Assembly (NCBI GenBank): GCA_900551265.1
Contig: URVL01000074.1
Span: forward strand, 1 to 10,141
Direction of reading: 5' to 3'
Source of the DNA: an uncultured Eubacteriales bacterium
GTDB taxonomy: Bacteria > Bacillota > Clostridia > Oscillospirales > QAMX01
DNA: 10,141 bases
Notes under the pieces: generated by a model
Database searches by the model: none
What the model was told of the DNA's origin: nothing
Seen by the model: the letters and a program-made list of their open reading frames with translations, nothing else
Part shown: positions 1-6,922 of the stretch, in pieces
Numbering within the stretch: the first letter of the stretch is position 1
Layout: every line of letters starts with the position of its first letter
Position numbers and translations under genes: made by a program

Positions 1-37
1 GCTTGAGAGGAGGGTTCGATTCCCTTCACCTGCTCCA
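1..37 (+). tRNA. tRNA 3' end, probably tRNA-Gly (5' part outside window)
   Basis: Bases 10-14 and 22-26 form a five-pair T stem around the seven-base loop TTCGATT. The 3' acceptor strand CACCTGC follows at 27-33, then discriminator T34 and an encoded CCA at 35-37. Bases 5-9 fit a five-base variable loop and 1-4 the end of the anticodon stem. The missing 5' acceptor strand should read GCAGGTG. A U at position 73 together with this acceptor stem is typical of bacterial tRNA-Gly. The anticodon lies outside the window, so the isotype is inferred; tRNA-Cys also has U73 but usually a different acceptor stem. A terminator follows directly. Confidence 0.8.
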
Positions 38-38
38 G

Positions 39-78
39 ACACGCCACGAGACATTCCATGCTCGTGGCGTGTTTTTTT
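39..78 (+). terminator. Intrinsic terminator of the tRNA transcript
   Basis: Bases 39-50 and 61-72 form a perfect 12-bp, GC-rich stem around a 10-base loop, followed by a run of T at 72-78. It starts two bases after the tRNA CCA end, so it ends the tRNA transcript. Read on the minus strand the hairpin is not followed by a U tract. The convergent esterase gene therefore has no evident intrinsic terminator of its own here, although the hairpin may still protect that mRNA's 3' end. Confidence 0.93.
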
Positions 79-110
79 GCTGTAAATTGGCGCTTGAATT
101 CAGTTCCGGT

Positions 111-989
111 TTAGCAATTCGAATCGATAACCGTACGGCGCAGCGGTAAAAGCTCATCAAAGATCACTTGCATATACCGGTCCCACAGATCAAAATCGTG
201 ACGATAGCCTTCCGCACAAATATAATGGATCTTGTAACCCATCTCACGCAAAGTTTTAACGTCCGCTTCAACGCGCTCCCGAATAAACTCGTCGCTGCCG
301 CATATGACATGGAAGTCGGGGAGAGATATGCCGCGTTCTAAGTTTCGGCGTGCGATGCGCGCCAGGTCATACCGGGAACCTTCCAACGCTTCCGCGGGTC
401 CAAATGTGCTGAGATAGAGCGGAAAATGACTGAAATGCTCGCTTTTAAGCTCCTCTTTTAAGGTCTGAGTATTCACCGTCAGACCAATGCCTCCCGACAT
501 ATCCACGCATGCACGATAGAGCTCCGGATGCATGAGCGCGTTGCCAAGCGCCGCATTACCTCCCATGGCGTAGCCTACAATAAAATTATCTTCCCGCGCG
601 GGCGAGGATGGAAAAAGGGAACGAATGACGACGGGAAGCTCCTCCGTAATAAAAGTAGAATAATTTCTGCCATAGCTTGTGTCAACGCCAAAACTGTTTG
701 CCACATTGGGAACGACCAACATGACGCGGTTGCGGTCGGCATAGCGTTCGGCGTTAGTATAGCGAAAGACCAAACTGTCGTCATCGCCGCCGCCATGTAT
801 CAGATAAACCGTTTGAAATTTCATGCCCGGAAAATAGACGGGCATTTTTTGATCGGCGTGCGGGAGCGTGTGGTGGCGTGTACCGGCGGACATATCGTAA
901 TAACTGAAACCGTCGGTGGGAATGGTAATCGTGATGTCGACATATTGGCCGATGGCTTGGCTGCGGTAGTTAAATCGCATGATACCCAT
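111..989 (-). CDS. Esterase-family alpha/beta hydrolase, nucleophile Ser replaced by Ala
   Basis: The protein has 292 residues and the fold signature of the PF00756 putative esterase family (tributyrin esterase EstA / esterase D type). An oxyanion-hole segment HGGGDD lies at 65-70. A long family-typical block around PNVANSFGVDTSYG (94-107) leads into the nucleophile-elbow region at 136-144. There the usual G-x-S-x-G reads GYAMGG, so the catalytic Ser is Ala141 (codon GCC, plus-strand 567-569). The other two triad positions seem kept: Asp233 in CGSDEF and His264 in GYRHDFDLWD. No signal peptide is seen, so it is probably cytoplasmic. The ATG at 989 was chosen because GGGAGG lies six bases upstream of it. 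The reading frame stays open to 1154, but that upstream part has no such site and does not resemble the family. It is a single gene, convergent with the tRNA. Family membership is firm; hydrolytic activity is doubtful. Confidence 0.88.
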   Translation of the reverse strand: MGIMRFNYRSQAIGQYVDITITIPTDGFSYYDMSAGTRHHTLPHADQKMPVYFPGMKFQTVYLIHGGGDDDSLVFRYTNAERYADRNRVMLVVPNVANSFGVDTSYGRNYSTFITEELPVVIRSLFPSSPAREDNFIVGYAMGGNAALGNALMHPELYRACVDMSGGIGLTVNTQTLKEELKSEHFSHFPLYLSTFGPAEALEGSRYDLARIARRNLERGISLPDFHVICGSDEFIRERVEADVKTLREMGYKIHYICAEGYRHDFDLWDRYMQVIFDELLPLRRTVIDSNC

Positions 990-1058
990 AAAAAACCTCC
1001 CTGTTGATGAATCCGGACATTGGATCGGGGCTGCCGTCTTCTGCAATGTTTTGGTAGC

Positions 1059-1085
1059 ATAATAATGCATGAAACTGCTTGACAA
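1059..1085 (-). promoter_or_regulatory. Possible promoter of the esterase gene
   Basis: Read on the minus strand, TTGTCA (1085-1080) is followed after 15 bases by TATTAT (1064-1059). TATGCT at 18 bases is an alternative -10. Either would give a 5' leader of roughly 60 nt before the start at 989. The spacing is not ideal, so this is only a candidate. Confidence 0.35.
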
Positions 1086-1310
1086 CAGGATAGCGCAAAA
1101 ACGACGTACCGTCAACGGATCGACAGAAAGCTGAAGCAATTTGCAAGATTTCACTGATTTCGTTATCAGAATGGGACGCCCATTCGGCTGTATCTGTTCT
1201 TGGTGCAGCCGCGTTTAAGAGCCGGAGCGCGGAGTCTACATGCGCACGCTTTTACCCGGCGTAAGGGATACAAAGAATATCAAATTTATGAAGTGCGTGT
1301 GAAATTTAAT
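1086..1310. other. Intergenic stretch without recognised features
   Basis: This stretch lies between the divergent esterase and pyrophosphatase genes, upstream of the pyrophosphatase promoter. I see no gene with a ribosome binding site and no RNA family that I recognise. The only structure is a short perfect hairpin at 1170-1184 (stem AATGGG, three-base loop), which has no T tract and is not a terminator. Confidence 0.5.
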
Positions 1311-1339
1311 TTGACATATTATCAAAGATATATTATAAT
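1311..1339 (+). promoter_or_regulatory. Perfect consensus sigma-A type promoter upstream of hppA
   Basis: TTGACA at 1311-1316 and TATAAT at 1334-1339 are separated by exactly 17 bases. Both hexamers match the housekeeping consensus in full. The surroundings are AT-rich, and an A-rich tract precedes the -35 region. Transcription would begin near 1346, giving a leader of about 200 nt to the first possible hppA start and about 260 nt to the second. Confidence 0.88.
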
Positions 1340-1345
1340 AAAGTG

Positions 1346-1548
1346 ACCAAAATCGGCATGGAGTCTGGAAGAATGACGTGTCACTTGTCGTTCTTTTGCT
1401 TTGGGTTACATTTGGGTTGAAATATGGCTTTCATCCCCTGAATCTGGTGACAAAAACAGGGCTTGCAGAGGATCCTGATACTTTGGCCGTATATGGCGCT
1501 GTACGGTTGTAAGGTTACCGGAAAATGTAAAATCAGGATACGCGGCTC
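1346..1548 (+). promoter_or_regulatory. Long 5' leader of the pyrophosphatase gene, no recognised riboswitch
   Basis: This is the presumed untranslated leader between the consensus promoter and the pyrophosphatase. An eight-pair hairpin (1370-1377 with 1387-1394, one G-U pair) is followed by the T-rich stretch at 1394-1401 and could act as a weak attenuator. A second, weaker hairpin pairs CCGTA at 1487-1491 with TACGG at 1502-1506. I could not match the leader to a fluoride, c-di-AMP, c-di-GMP, TPP or T-box core. A regulatory role is only an inference from the length and the hairpins. Confidence 0.4.
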
Positions 1549-3693
1549 ATGTTCGCTTTTGGTACATTATACGGAACAAGTTCCGTGAAGAGAGGACTGA
1601 ATGTATTGGAACCCACGCTGTCGATTATTTATGCCATTTGTTTCTTCACGATATTGATTGCAGCTGCTTTTGTTGTGTATCTGTATCTGTGGCTCAAGCG
1701 GCAAGAAACGGTGAACAAAAAGATTGCAGAAGTTTCTGACTTAATAAAAGCCGGCGCCGCGACTTTTATGAACCGGGAATATAAGATACTGGCAATTTTT
1801 GCTCTGGTTGCAGCAATTGCGATTTTTCTTTTCCTGCCGACGCCCGTATGGACGGGAAATATTGTAAAAAATATTTCCATGACGATTGCCTATGTGGCGG
1901 GAACCGTTTTTTCCGCAATAGCTGGAAAAATCGGTATTCTTGTCGCAACTCTTTCAAATGGCCGCTGTGCGGAAGGCGCGCAAAAGGGCATTAAACCGGC
2001 CTTTTTGATTGGTTTCCGCGGAGGGGCTGTTATGGGTCTTGCCGTGGTTGGTTTCTGCATTTTGGGCGTTATGGGCGTTTTAATGCTGACGTCGGATGCC
2101 ACAATTCTGCTGGGCTTTTCCTTTGGCGCAAGTTCTCTGGCGCTGTTTGCAAAGGCTGGCGGCGGTATTTTTACAAAGACTGCCGACGTGTCTGCTGATC
2201 TGACCGGAAAGGTAGAACTGGGAATTCCGGAGGATGATCCGAGAAATCCCGCCGTTATTGCCGATAACGTTGGCGACAACGTTGGCGACGTGGCTGGCAT
2301 GGGCGCCGATCTGTTTGACTCCAATGTTGCCGCTATGACGTCTGCACTGGTTATTGCGCAGTCTTTGAGCGGTAATACGACAGCCAATACGGCGATGGTA
2401 TTCTGTTATTCCGCAATCGGCCTGCTTTCATCAATATTTGGCATTGCCTCTGCCAGGATCGGAAAGCATGGAAATCCGACTCGTGCGCTCAACTCCTGTA
2501 CCTATTTGACAACCGCCATTTTTATTGTGCTCACGGCGCTTGCAACGGCGCTTTTTGAGGGCTTTGAGTGGCGCGTATGGGGCGCCTCTGTCGTGGGCTT
2601 GGTAGTCGGTGTGATTATCGGTATTACGACGGACTATTTTACGGACGATACCAAACCGATTGTCCGGAAAGTGGCGCATGCATCCCAATCGGGTTCCGCT
2701 TTTACCATTTTGTCCGGTATTTCCTACGGCTTTATTTCTGCGCTTCCCGCGATGGTTGGTATTGCCATTTCCGCGCTGACGGCGTATAAGCTGTGCGAAC
2801 CGCTTGGAGACGGCTATGCGATCTTTGGCATTTCCATGGCTGCTGTCGGCATGCTTTCCATTGTTGGAATGATTATCAGTAATGATGCCTATGGTCCCAT
2901 CGTAGACAATGCGCGCGGCCTTGCGGAGATGGGTTCGCTGGGTGATGAGACCATACAGATTGCCGACGAACTGGATAGCGCTGGTAACACAGTTAAGGCA
3001 ATTACAAAGGGCTTTGCCATTGGCGCTGCAGGTCTTACAGTCATCTCTCTTCTGGGCGCCTATATGTCTGAGGTAAACGGATATCTGGCTGAAGCGGGCA
3101 AGGAACTCTTGACCGGATTTGACATCATGGATCCAACAGTTTTCTTCGGCATTTTGGTTGGCGCTGCGATTCCGGCTGTTTTCTCTGCCATGCTGATCCT
3201 GGGCGGCGACAAAAATGCACAGCGTATGGTTGCTGAAATTCACCGCCAGTTTAAAGAGATTGTTGGCCTGCGTGAGGGTAAAGAGGGCGTGCGCCCGGAT
3301 TACGACAAATGTATCGGTATTGCCACGCAGGGCGCTTTGAAGGAACTGATCCCCGCGGGACTGGTAGCAATCATTGCGACGATGATTGTTGGCTTTATCG
3401 GCGGTGTTTCTGCCATAGGCGGATTCTTACTTGGAAATATTGTAAGCGGCTTGCTCCTTGCCCTCTTCATGTCCAATTCCGGCGGTCTTTGGGACAACGC
3501 GAAGAAGTACGTCGAGGCGGGAAATGAAGGCGGAAAGGGTTCTCCTGCGCACAAGGCGGCTGTTACAGGCGATACGGTGGGAGATCCGTTTAAAGATACG
3601 GCCGGTCCTTCTATCAATACACAGATCACGGTCGTATCTCTGGTCGCTTCCCTGATGTCTGCGCTTTTTGTGGCGTTTTCCATCATGGGTTAA
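1549..3693 (+). CDS. hppA: Membrane-bound ion-translocating pyrophosphatase (K+-independent type signature)
   Basis: This integral membrane enzyme couples PPi hydrolysis to ion export across the cytoplasmic membrane. Up to 714 residues matches the family (about 670-730 residues, 16 helices). Hallmarks are GGGIFTKTADVSADLTGKVE (204-223), PEDDPRNP (227-234), DNVGDNVGD (239-247), DAYGPIVDNA (446-455) and GDTVGDPFKDTAGPS (674-688), which bind Mg-PPi. GNTVKAITKG (479-488) has Lys483 and Thr486 where K+-dependent enzymes have Ala, so it is predicted to be K+-independent and probably H+-pumping. Gate positions are unusual: Arg157 and Asp254 are kept, but Asp257 sits where Glu is normal, and Thr694 replaces the Lys of the usual GPSLNxxIK. 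The first Ser in DVSADL is normally Gly. ATG 1549 has a weak AGGA ten bases upstream. TTG 1606 has AGAGGA nine bases upstream and would place the first helix at the N-terminus as in homologues (695 aa), so it may be the true start. The gene is monocistronic, with its own promoter and terminator. Confidence 0.95.
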   Translation: MFAFGTLYGTSSVKRGLNVLEPTLSIIYAICFFTILIAAAFVVYLYLWLKRQETVNKKIAEVSDLIKAGAATFMNREYKILAIFALVAAIAIFLFLPTPVWTGNIVKNISMTIAYVAGTVFSAIAGKIGILVATLSNGRCAEGAQKGIKPAFLIGFRGGAVMGLAVVGFCILGVMGVLMLTSDATILLGFSFGASSLALFAKAGGGIFTKTADVSADLTGKVELGIPEDDPRNPAVIADNVGDNVGDVAGMGADLFDSNVAAMTSALVIAQSLSGNTTANTAMVFCYSAIGLLSSIFGIASARIGKHGNPTRALNSCTYLTTAIFIVLTALATALFEGFEWRVWGASVVGLVVGVIIGITTDYFTDDTKPIVRKVAHASQSGSAFTILSGISYGFISALPAMVGIAISALTAYKLCEPLGDGYAIFGISMAAVGMLSIVGMIISNDAYGPIVDNARGLAEMGSLGDETIQIADELDSAGNTVKAITKGFAIGAAGLTVISLLGAYMSEVNGYLAEAGKELLTGFDIMDPTVFFGILVGAAIPAVFSAMLILGGDKNAQRMVAEIHRQFKEIVGLREGKEGVRPDYDKCIGIATQGALKELIPAGLVAIIATMIVGFIGGVSAIGGFLLGNIVSGLLLALFMSNSGGLWDNAKKYVEAGNEGGKGSPAHKAAVTGDTVGDPFKDTAGPSINTQITVVSLVASLMSALFVAFSIMG

Positions 3694-3727
3694 GTCTTTA
3701 TATATAAAAAAGTATATCGTATTTTGT

Positions 3728-3763
3728 AAAAACTCCAGGCGTTCAGAAACGCCTGGAGTTTTT
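3728..3763 (+). terminator. Intrinsic terminator after hppA
   Basis: Bases 3728-3743 and 3748-3763 form a perfect 16-bp inverted repeat around the four-base loop CAGA. The core pairs CTCCAGGCGTT with its complement, and the outer pairs are A-T, so the 3' arm ends in a run of T. It lies 34 bases after the hppA stop codon. The A run on the 5' side would let it work in both directions. Confidence 0.95.
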
Positions 3764-3860
3764 GATAATTTGATCAAATATTGTGAAAAAATGATCGCTA
3801 TATTTATCAAAATGCCTCAAATTTTGTCGAATCGCGAGGCGTTTTCTTTCATATTGGAGA

Positions 3861-3889
3861 TAGACAAATTTTTTGTGTTTTAATATAAT
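3861..3889 (+). promoter_or_regulatory. Promoter of the activase operon
   Basis: TAGACA at 3861-3866 (one mismatch to TTGACA) is followed after exactly 17 bases by TATAAT at 3884-3889 in AT-rich DNA. The predicted start near 3896 gives a leader of about 110 nt before the first gene. No riboswitch was recognised in that leader. Confidence 0.75.
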
Positions 3890-4008
3890 ATCTATATTGG
3901 GTTTTTTATAATACTGTGCGGGAATCAGGTTTTATCGTATTGCCTGTGAATTGAGAACAGTTACAAGATATGTTTATGAGAATGCATGGAATCACTGAGG
4001 GAGAGGCT

Positions 4009-6909
4009 ATGAGAATTGGACTCGATATTGGATCGACGACGGCCAAAGTGGCGGTTCTGGACACGGAATGCAACCTCCTTTATTCCGACTATCGGCGCCA
4101 TTACAGTCAGGTGGCTGATGCAATTACAGCGCTGATTCAAGAGGTTCGAGACCGTTTTCCGGATGAACGTGGTGCCTCTTTTGCCATGAGCGGGAGCGCC
4201 GGCATGGGGCTGGCTGAAAAGTGCGGGATACCGTTTGTACAGGAGGTATATGCCACACGTTTGTGTGCCGAGAAGATGGTGCCGGATGCGGACGTGATTA
4301 TTGAATTGGGCGGCGAAGATGCCAAGATTATTTTTTTAAAAGGTATTCCCGACGCACGTATGAACGGGAGCTGTGCAGGAGGCACGGGTGCGTTCCTCGA
4401 CCAAATGGCGACACTTTTAGGCGTTACGACAGAAGGCCTGAATCAGCTGGCAAAGAATTATGAGAAGGTTTATACAATTGCAAGCCGCTGTGGTGTTTTT
4501 GCCAAAAGCGACGTGCAGCCGCTCATTAACCAGGGTGCACGCGATAGCGACATTGCGGAGAGTATTTTGCAGGCCGTGGTCAATCAGACGATCAGCGGAC
4601 TGGCGCAGGGCCGTCCGATTCGGGGGAAGGTGCTTTATTTAGGCGGGCCTCTGACATTTTTGGATGAGCTGCGGTATGCCTTTGACAGGACGCTGAAGCT
4701 GTGCGGCGTCTGTCCGGAGCATAGCCTATATTATGTGGCAATGGGTGCTGCGGAAAATGCCGATGTGGATTTTACGTTTGAGGGAATTCTGCATGAGCTT
4801 GCCGTTCACCAGAAAGATATAAATTTTGCCCATATGCCGCCTCTTTTCCAGAATGAGGCCGAATATCGGGCTTTTTGTGCCCGTCATGCGCGGACAAAGG
4901 TCAAACGCGGCGCAATGCCGCCTGCAGACGGGCGCGTGTATCTGGGCGTAGATGCAGGGAGTACGACCGTAAAGTTTGCCGTCATTGGAACTGATGGGGC
5001 ACTTTTGGACGAACGCTATGAAAGCAACAGCGGGAATCCTGTTCCGCGCGTCCGCGCATATCTGGAGGATCTCTATACACGCTATCCGGATATCCGTATT
5101 TGCGGCAGTGCGTCGACCGGTTACGGGGAGGACCTGATCCGTAACGCTTTTTCACTGGACTTTGGGGTTGTGGAGACGGTTGCCCATTTAATAGCCGCAA
5201 AAGAACTGGAACCGGATGTTGACTTTATTCTGGATATCGGCGGCCAGGATATGAAATGCTTAAAGATTCATAATGGTGTGATTGATAATATCTATTTAAA
5301 CGAGGCGTGTTCAAGCGGTTGCGGCAGCTTTTTGCAGACGTTTGCAAGTGCGCTTGGTATGGATATTGCGGAATTTGCAAAGCTTGGTATTTATGCCGAC
5401 AGCCCGGTTGACTTGGGTAGCCGCTGTACGGTTTTTATGAATTCTTCTGTTAAACAGGCGCAAAAGGATGGCGCGTCTTTGCAAAATATCAGCGCCGGAC
5501 TATCCGTCAGTATTATTAAAAATGCGCTTTATAAGGTCATCCGCGTTAGCAGTGCGGAGTCGCTTGGAAAGCATGTCGTGGTGCAGGGCGGTACGTTTTA
5601 TAACGACTGCGTCCTGCGGACGCTGGAACGCGAACTGGGTACCGACGTCGTGCGCCCGGATATATCGGGTTTGATGGGTGCGTACGGTGCAGCGCTGTAC
5701 GCGCGCGACCATGCAGCAGAGGTCTCTTCCACATTAGGACCGGAGCAGCTTGCGGCTTTTACGCATGAGTCGCGTCCGGTGACTTGCAGCGGCTGTGAAA
5801 ATCACTGCCGTTTGACAATCAACACGTTCAGTGGGGGCAGGCGCTATATCAGCGGTAACCGCTGTGAGCGTCCGGTCACAAGCAGAAAATCGGATGACGG
5901 CTTGAATTTGTACGCTTATAAGAGACATTCTTTGGAGTCCTATGCACCACAGCCGGGAAAACGCGGAAAAGTGGGGATTCCGCTTGGCCTAAATATGTAT
6001 GAACAGCTTCCTTTCTGGCATACCTTTTTTACGAAGCTTGGGTTTGAAGTAGTAACAAGCCCGGTATCCAGCCGCGCGTTGTATGTCGAGGGCCAGGATA
6101 CCATCCCGAGCGATACGGTCTGTTTCCCTGCCAAGCTGATGCATGGCCATGTTCGAGCGTTGGTGCGCGAAGGCTGTGAGACAATTTTCTATCCCTGCAT
6201 GAGTTATAATCTGGACGAGGGAATGGGAGATAACTGCTTTAACTGTCCGATTGTGGCATATTACCCGGAAGTACTGGCAGCGAATGTGCCGGAACTGCGA
6301 GATGTGCGTTTTATTCACGGCTACGTTGGTTTGCACCGGCCTAGAAATGTGCCGCGTAAATTATGGGAGATGCTGTATCGCGATTTTTATATTCCTTTGC
6401 CGCAGATACGTGCAGCGGTGCACGCCGCCTATGCCGCTTATCAAGAACATATGGCGAAAATTGCCGCCGAAGGTGAACGCGTCATTGCCGCTGCGCGGGA
6501 GGAGGGGAAGCCAATTATTGTACTGGCCGGCCGGCCGTATCACATTGACCCGGAAATTAACCACGGTATGGACCGCCTGATTACTGGTATGGGTATGGCG
6601 GTTGTTTCAGAGGATGCGCTGCGCGGGCTTACCGGTGCGCCGCCGCGTGTGCAGGTTTTGAATCAGTGGACGTACCATAGCAGGCTGTATGCGGCTGCGG
6701 AGTATGTTGCAGGGCAGAAGGATATGCAGTTTGTCCAGCTGGTGAGCTTTGGATGCGGCTGCGACGCAATTACGACGGATGAATGCCGCAGAATCCTTGA
6801 AGAAAGTGGAAAAATCTATACGCAGATTAAAATTGATGAGATAGAAAATCTTGGCGCGGCGAAGATACGTCTTCGCAGTCTGTTTGCAGCGGCTGGTATT
6901 GAGAAATGA
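4009..6909 (+). CDS. Acyl-CoA dehydratase activase-related protein: tandem ASKHA ATPase modules plus HgdB-like part
   Basis: This protein of 966 residues belongs to the BadF/BadG/BcrA/BcrD (HgdC) family. Module 1 (about 1-255) has the phosphate-binding GLDIGSTTAKVAV (4-16), GGEDAK (101-106), and the cluster cysteines Cys122 in NGSCAGGTGAF and Cys161 in SRCGVFAKSD. Module 2 (about 309-568) repeats this with GVDAGSTTVKF (313-323), GGQDMK (411-416), Cys434 in NEACSSGCGSF and Cys473 in SRCTVF. In classical activators such a pair of cysteines per subunit holds one [4Fe-4S] cluster between two subunits. Here both copies lie in one chain. A CxxCxxxC motif (593/596/600) plus Cys619 follows. A DUF2229/HgdB-like region (about 654-966) comes next, with Cys730, 743, 746, 916, 918 and 926 and a KIDEIENLGAAKIRLRS tail recalling the dehydratase C-terminus. 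The expected role is ATP-driven low-potential electron transfer; the substrate is unknown. ATG 4009 was chosen because GAGGGAGAGG precedes it directly and family members start at this point. In-frame ATGs at 3970, 3976 and 3982 lack such a site. It lies 13 bases upstream of its partner gene. Confidence 0.92.
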   Translation: MRIGLDIGSTTAKVAVLDTECNLLYSDYRRHYSQVADAITALIQEVRDRFPDERGASFAMSGSAGMGLAEKCGIPFVQEVYATRLCAEKMVPDADVIIELGGEDAKIIFLKGIPDARMNGSCAGGTGAFLDQMATLLGVTTEGLNQLAKNYEKVYTIASRCGVFAKSDVQPLINQGARDSDIAESILQAVVNQTISGLAQGRPIRGKVLYLGGPLTFLDELRYAFDRTLKLCGVCPEHSLYYVAMGAAENADVDFTFEGILHELAVHQKDINFAHMPPLFQNEAEYRAFCARHARTKVKRGAMPPADGRVYLGVDAGSTTVKFAVIGTDGALLDERYESNSGNPVPRVRAYLEDLYTRYPDIRICGSASTGYGEDLIRNAFSLDFGVVETVAHLIAAKELEPDVDFILDIGGQDMKCLKIHNGVIDNIYLNEACSSGCGSFLQTFASALGMDIAEFAKLGIYADSPVDLGSRCTVFMNSSVKQAQKDGASLQNISAGLSVSIIKNALYKVIRVSSAESLGKHVVVQGGTFYNDCVLRTLERELGTDVVRPDISGLMGAYGAALYARDHAAEVSSTLGPEQLAAFTHESRPVTCSGCENHCRLTINTFSGGRRYISGNRCERPVTSRKSDDGLNLYAYKRHSLESYAPQPGKRGKVGIPLGLNMYEQLPFWHTFFTKLGFEVVTSPVSSRALYVEGQDTIPSDTVCFPAKLMHGHVRALVREGCETIFYPCMSYNLDEGMGDNCFNCPIVAYYPEVLAANVPELRDVRFIHGYVGLHRPRNVPRKLWEMLYRDFYIPLPQIRAAVHAAYAAYQEHMAKIAAEGERVIAAAREEGKPIIVLAGRPYHIDPEINHGMDRLITGMGMAVVSEDALRGLTGAPPRVQVLNQWTYHSRLYAAAEYVAGQKDMQFVQLVSFGCGCDAITTDECRRILEESGKIYTQIKIDEIENLGAAKIRLRSLFAAAGIEK

Positions 6910-6922
6910 GGTGGTATATTCT

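Noticed and set aside
1..110. tRNA 3' end as an integration site of a mobile element
   Set aside because: No integrase, no repeat of the tRNA end further on, and no phage-like gene is visible in the window.
528..1007. Plus-strand open frame of 159 codons opposite the esterase gene
   Set aside because: It lies antisense to a clear family member, has no ribosome binding site, and its product resembles nothing known. It is a shadow frame.
990..1154. N-terminal extension of the esterase to an ATG at 1154
   Set aside because: The ATG at 989 has a near-perfect ribosome binding site. The extension covers the likely promoter and does not look like a signal peptide or a family domain.
2431..3243. 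Minus-strand open frame of 270 codons inside hppA
   Set aside because: The product is a low-complexity translation rich in Arg, Asn and His, opposite a strongly conserved membrane enzyme.
3762..3779. FNR-like site TTGAT...ATCAA and the palindrome ATTTGATCAAAT after the hppA terminator
   Set aside because: The half-sites are six bases apart instead of the four of an FNR box. They overlap or adjoin the terminator and lie about 80 bases upstream of the next -35. Chance in AT-rich DNA is likely.
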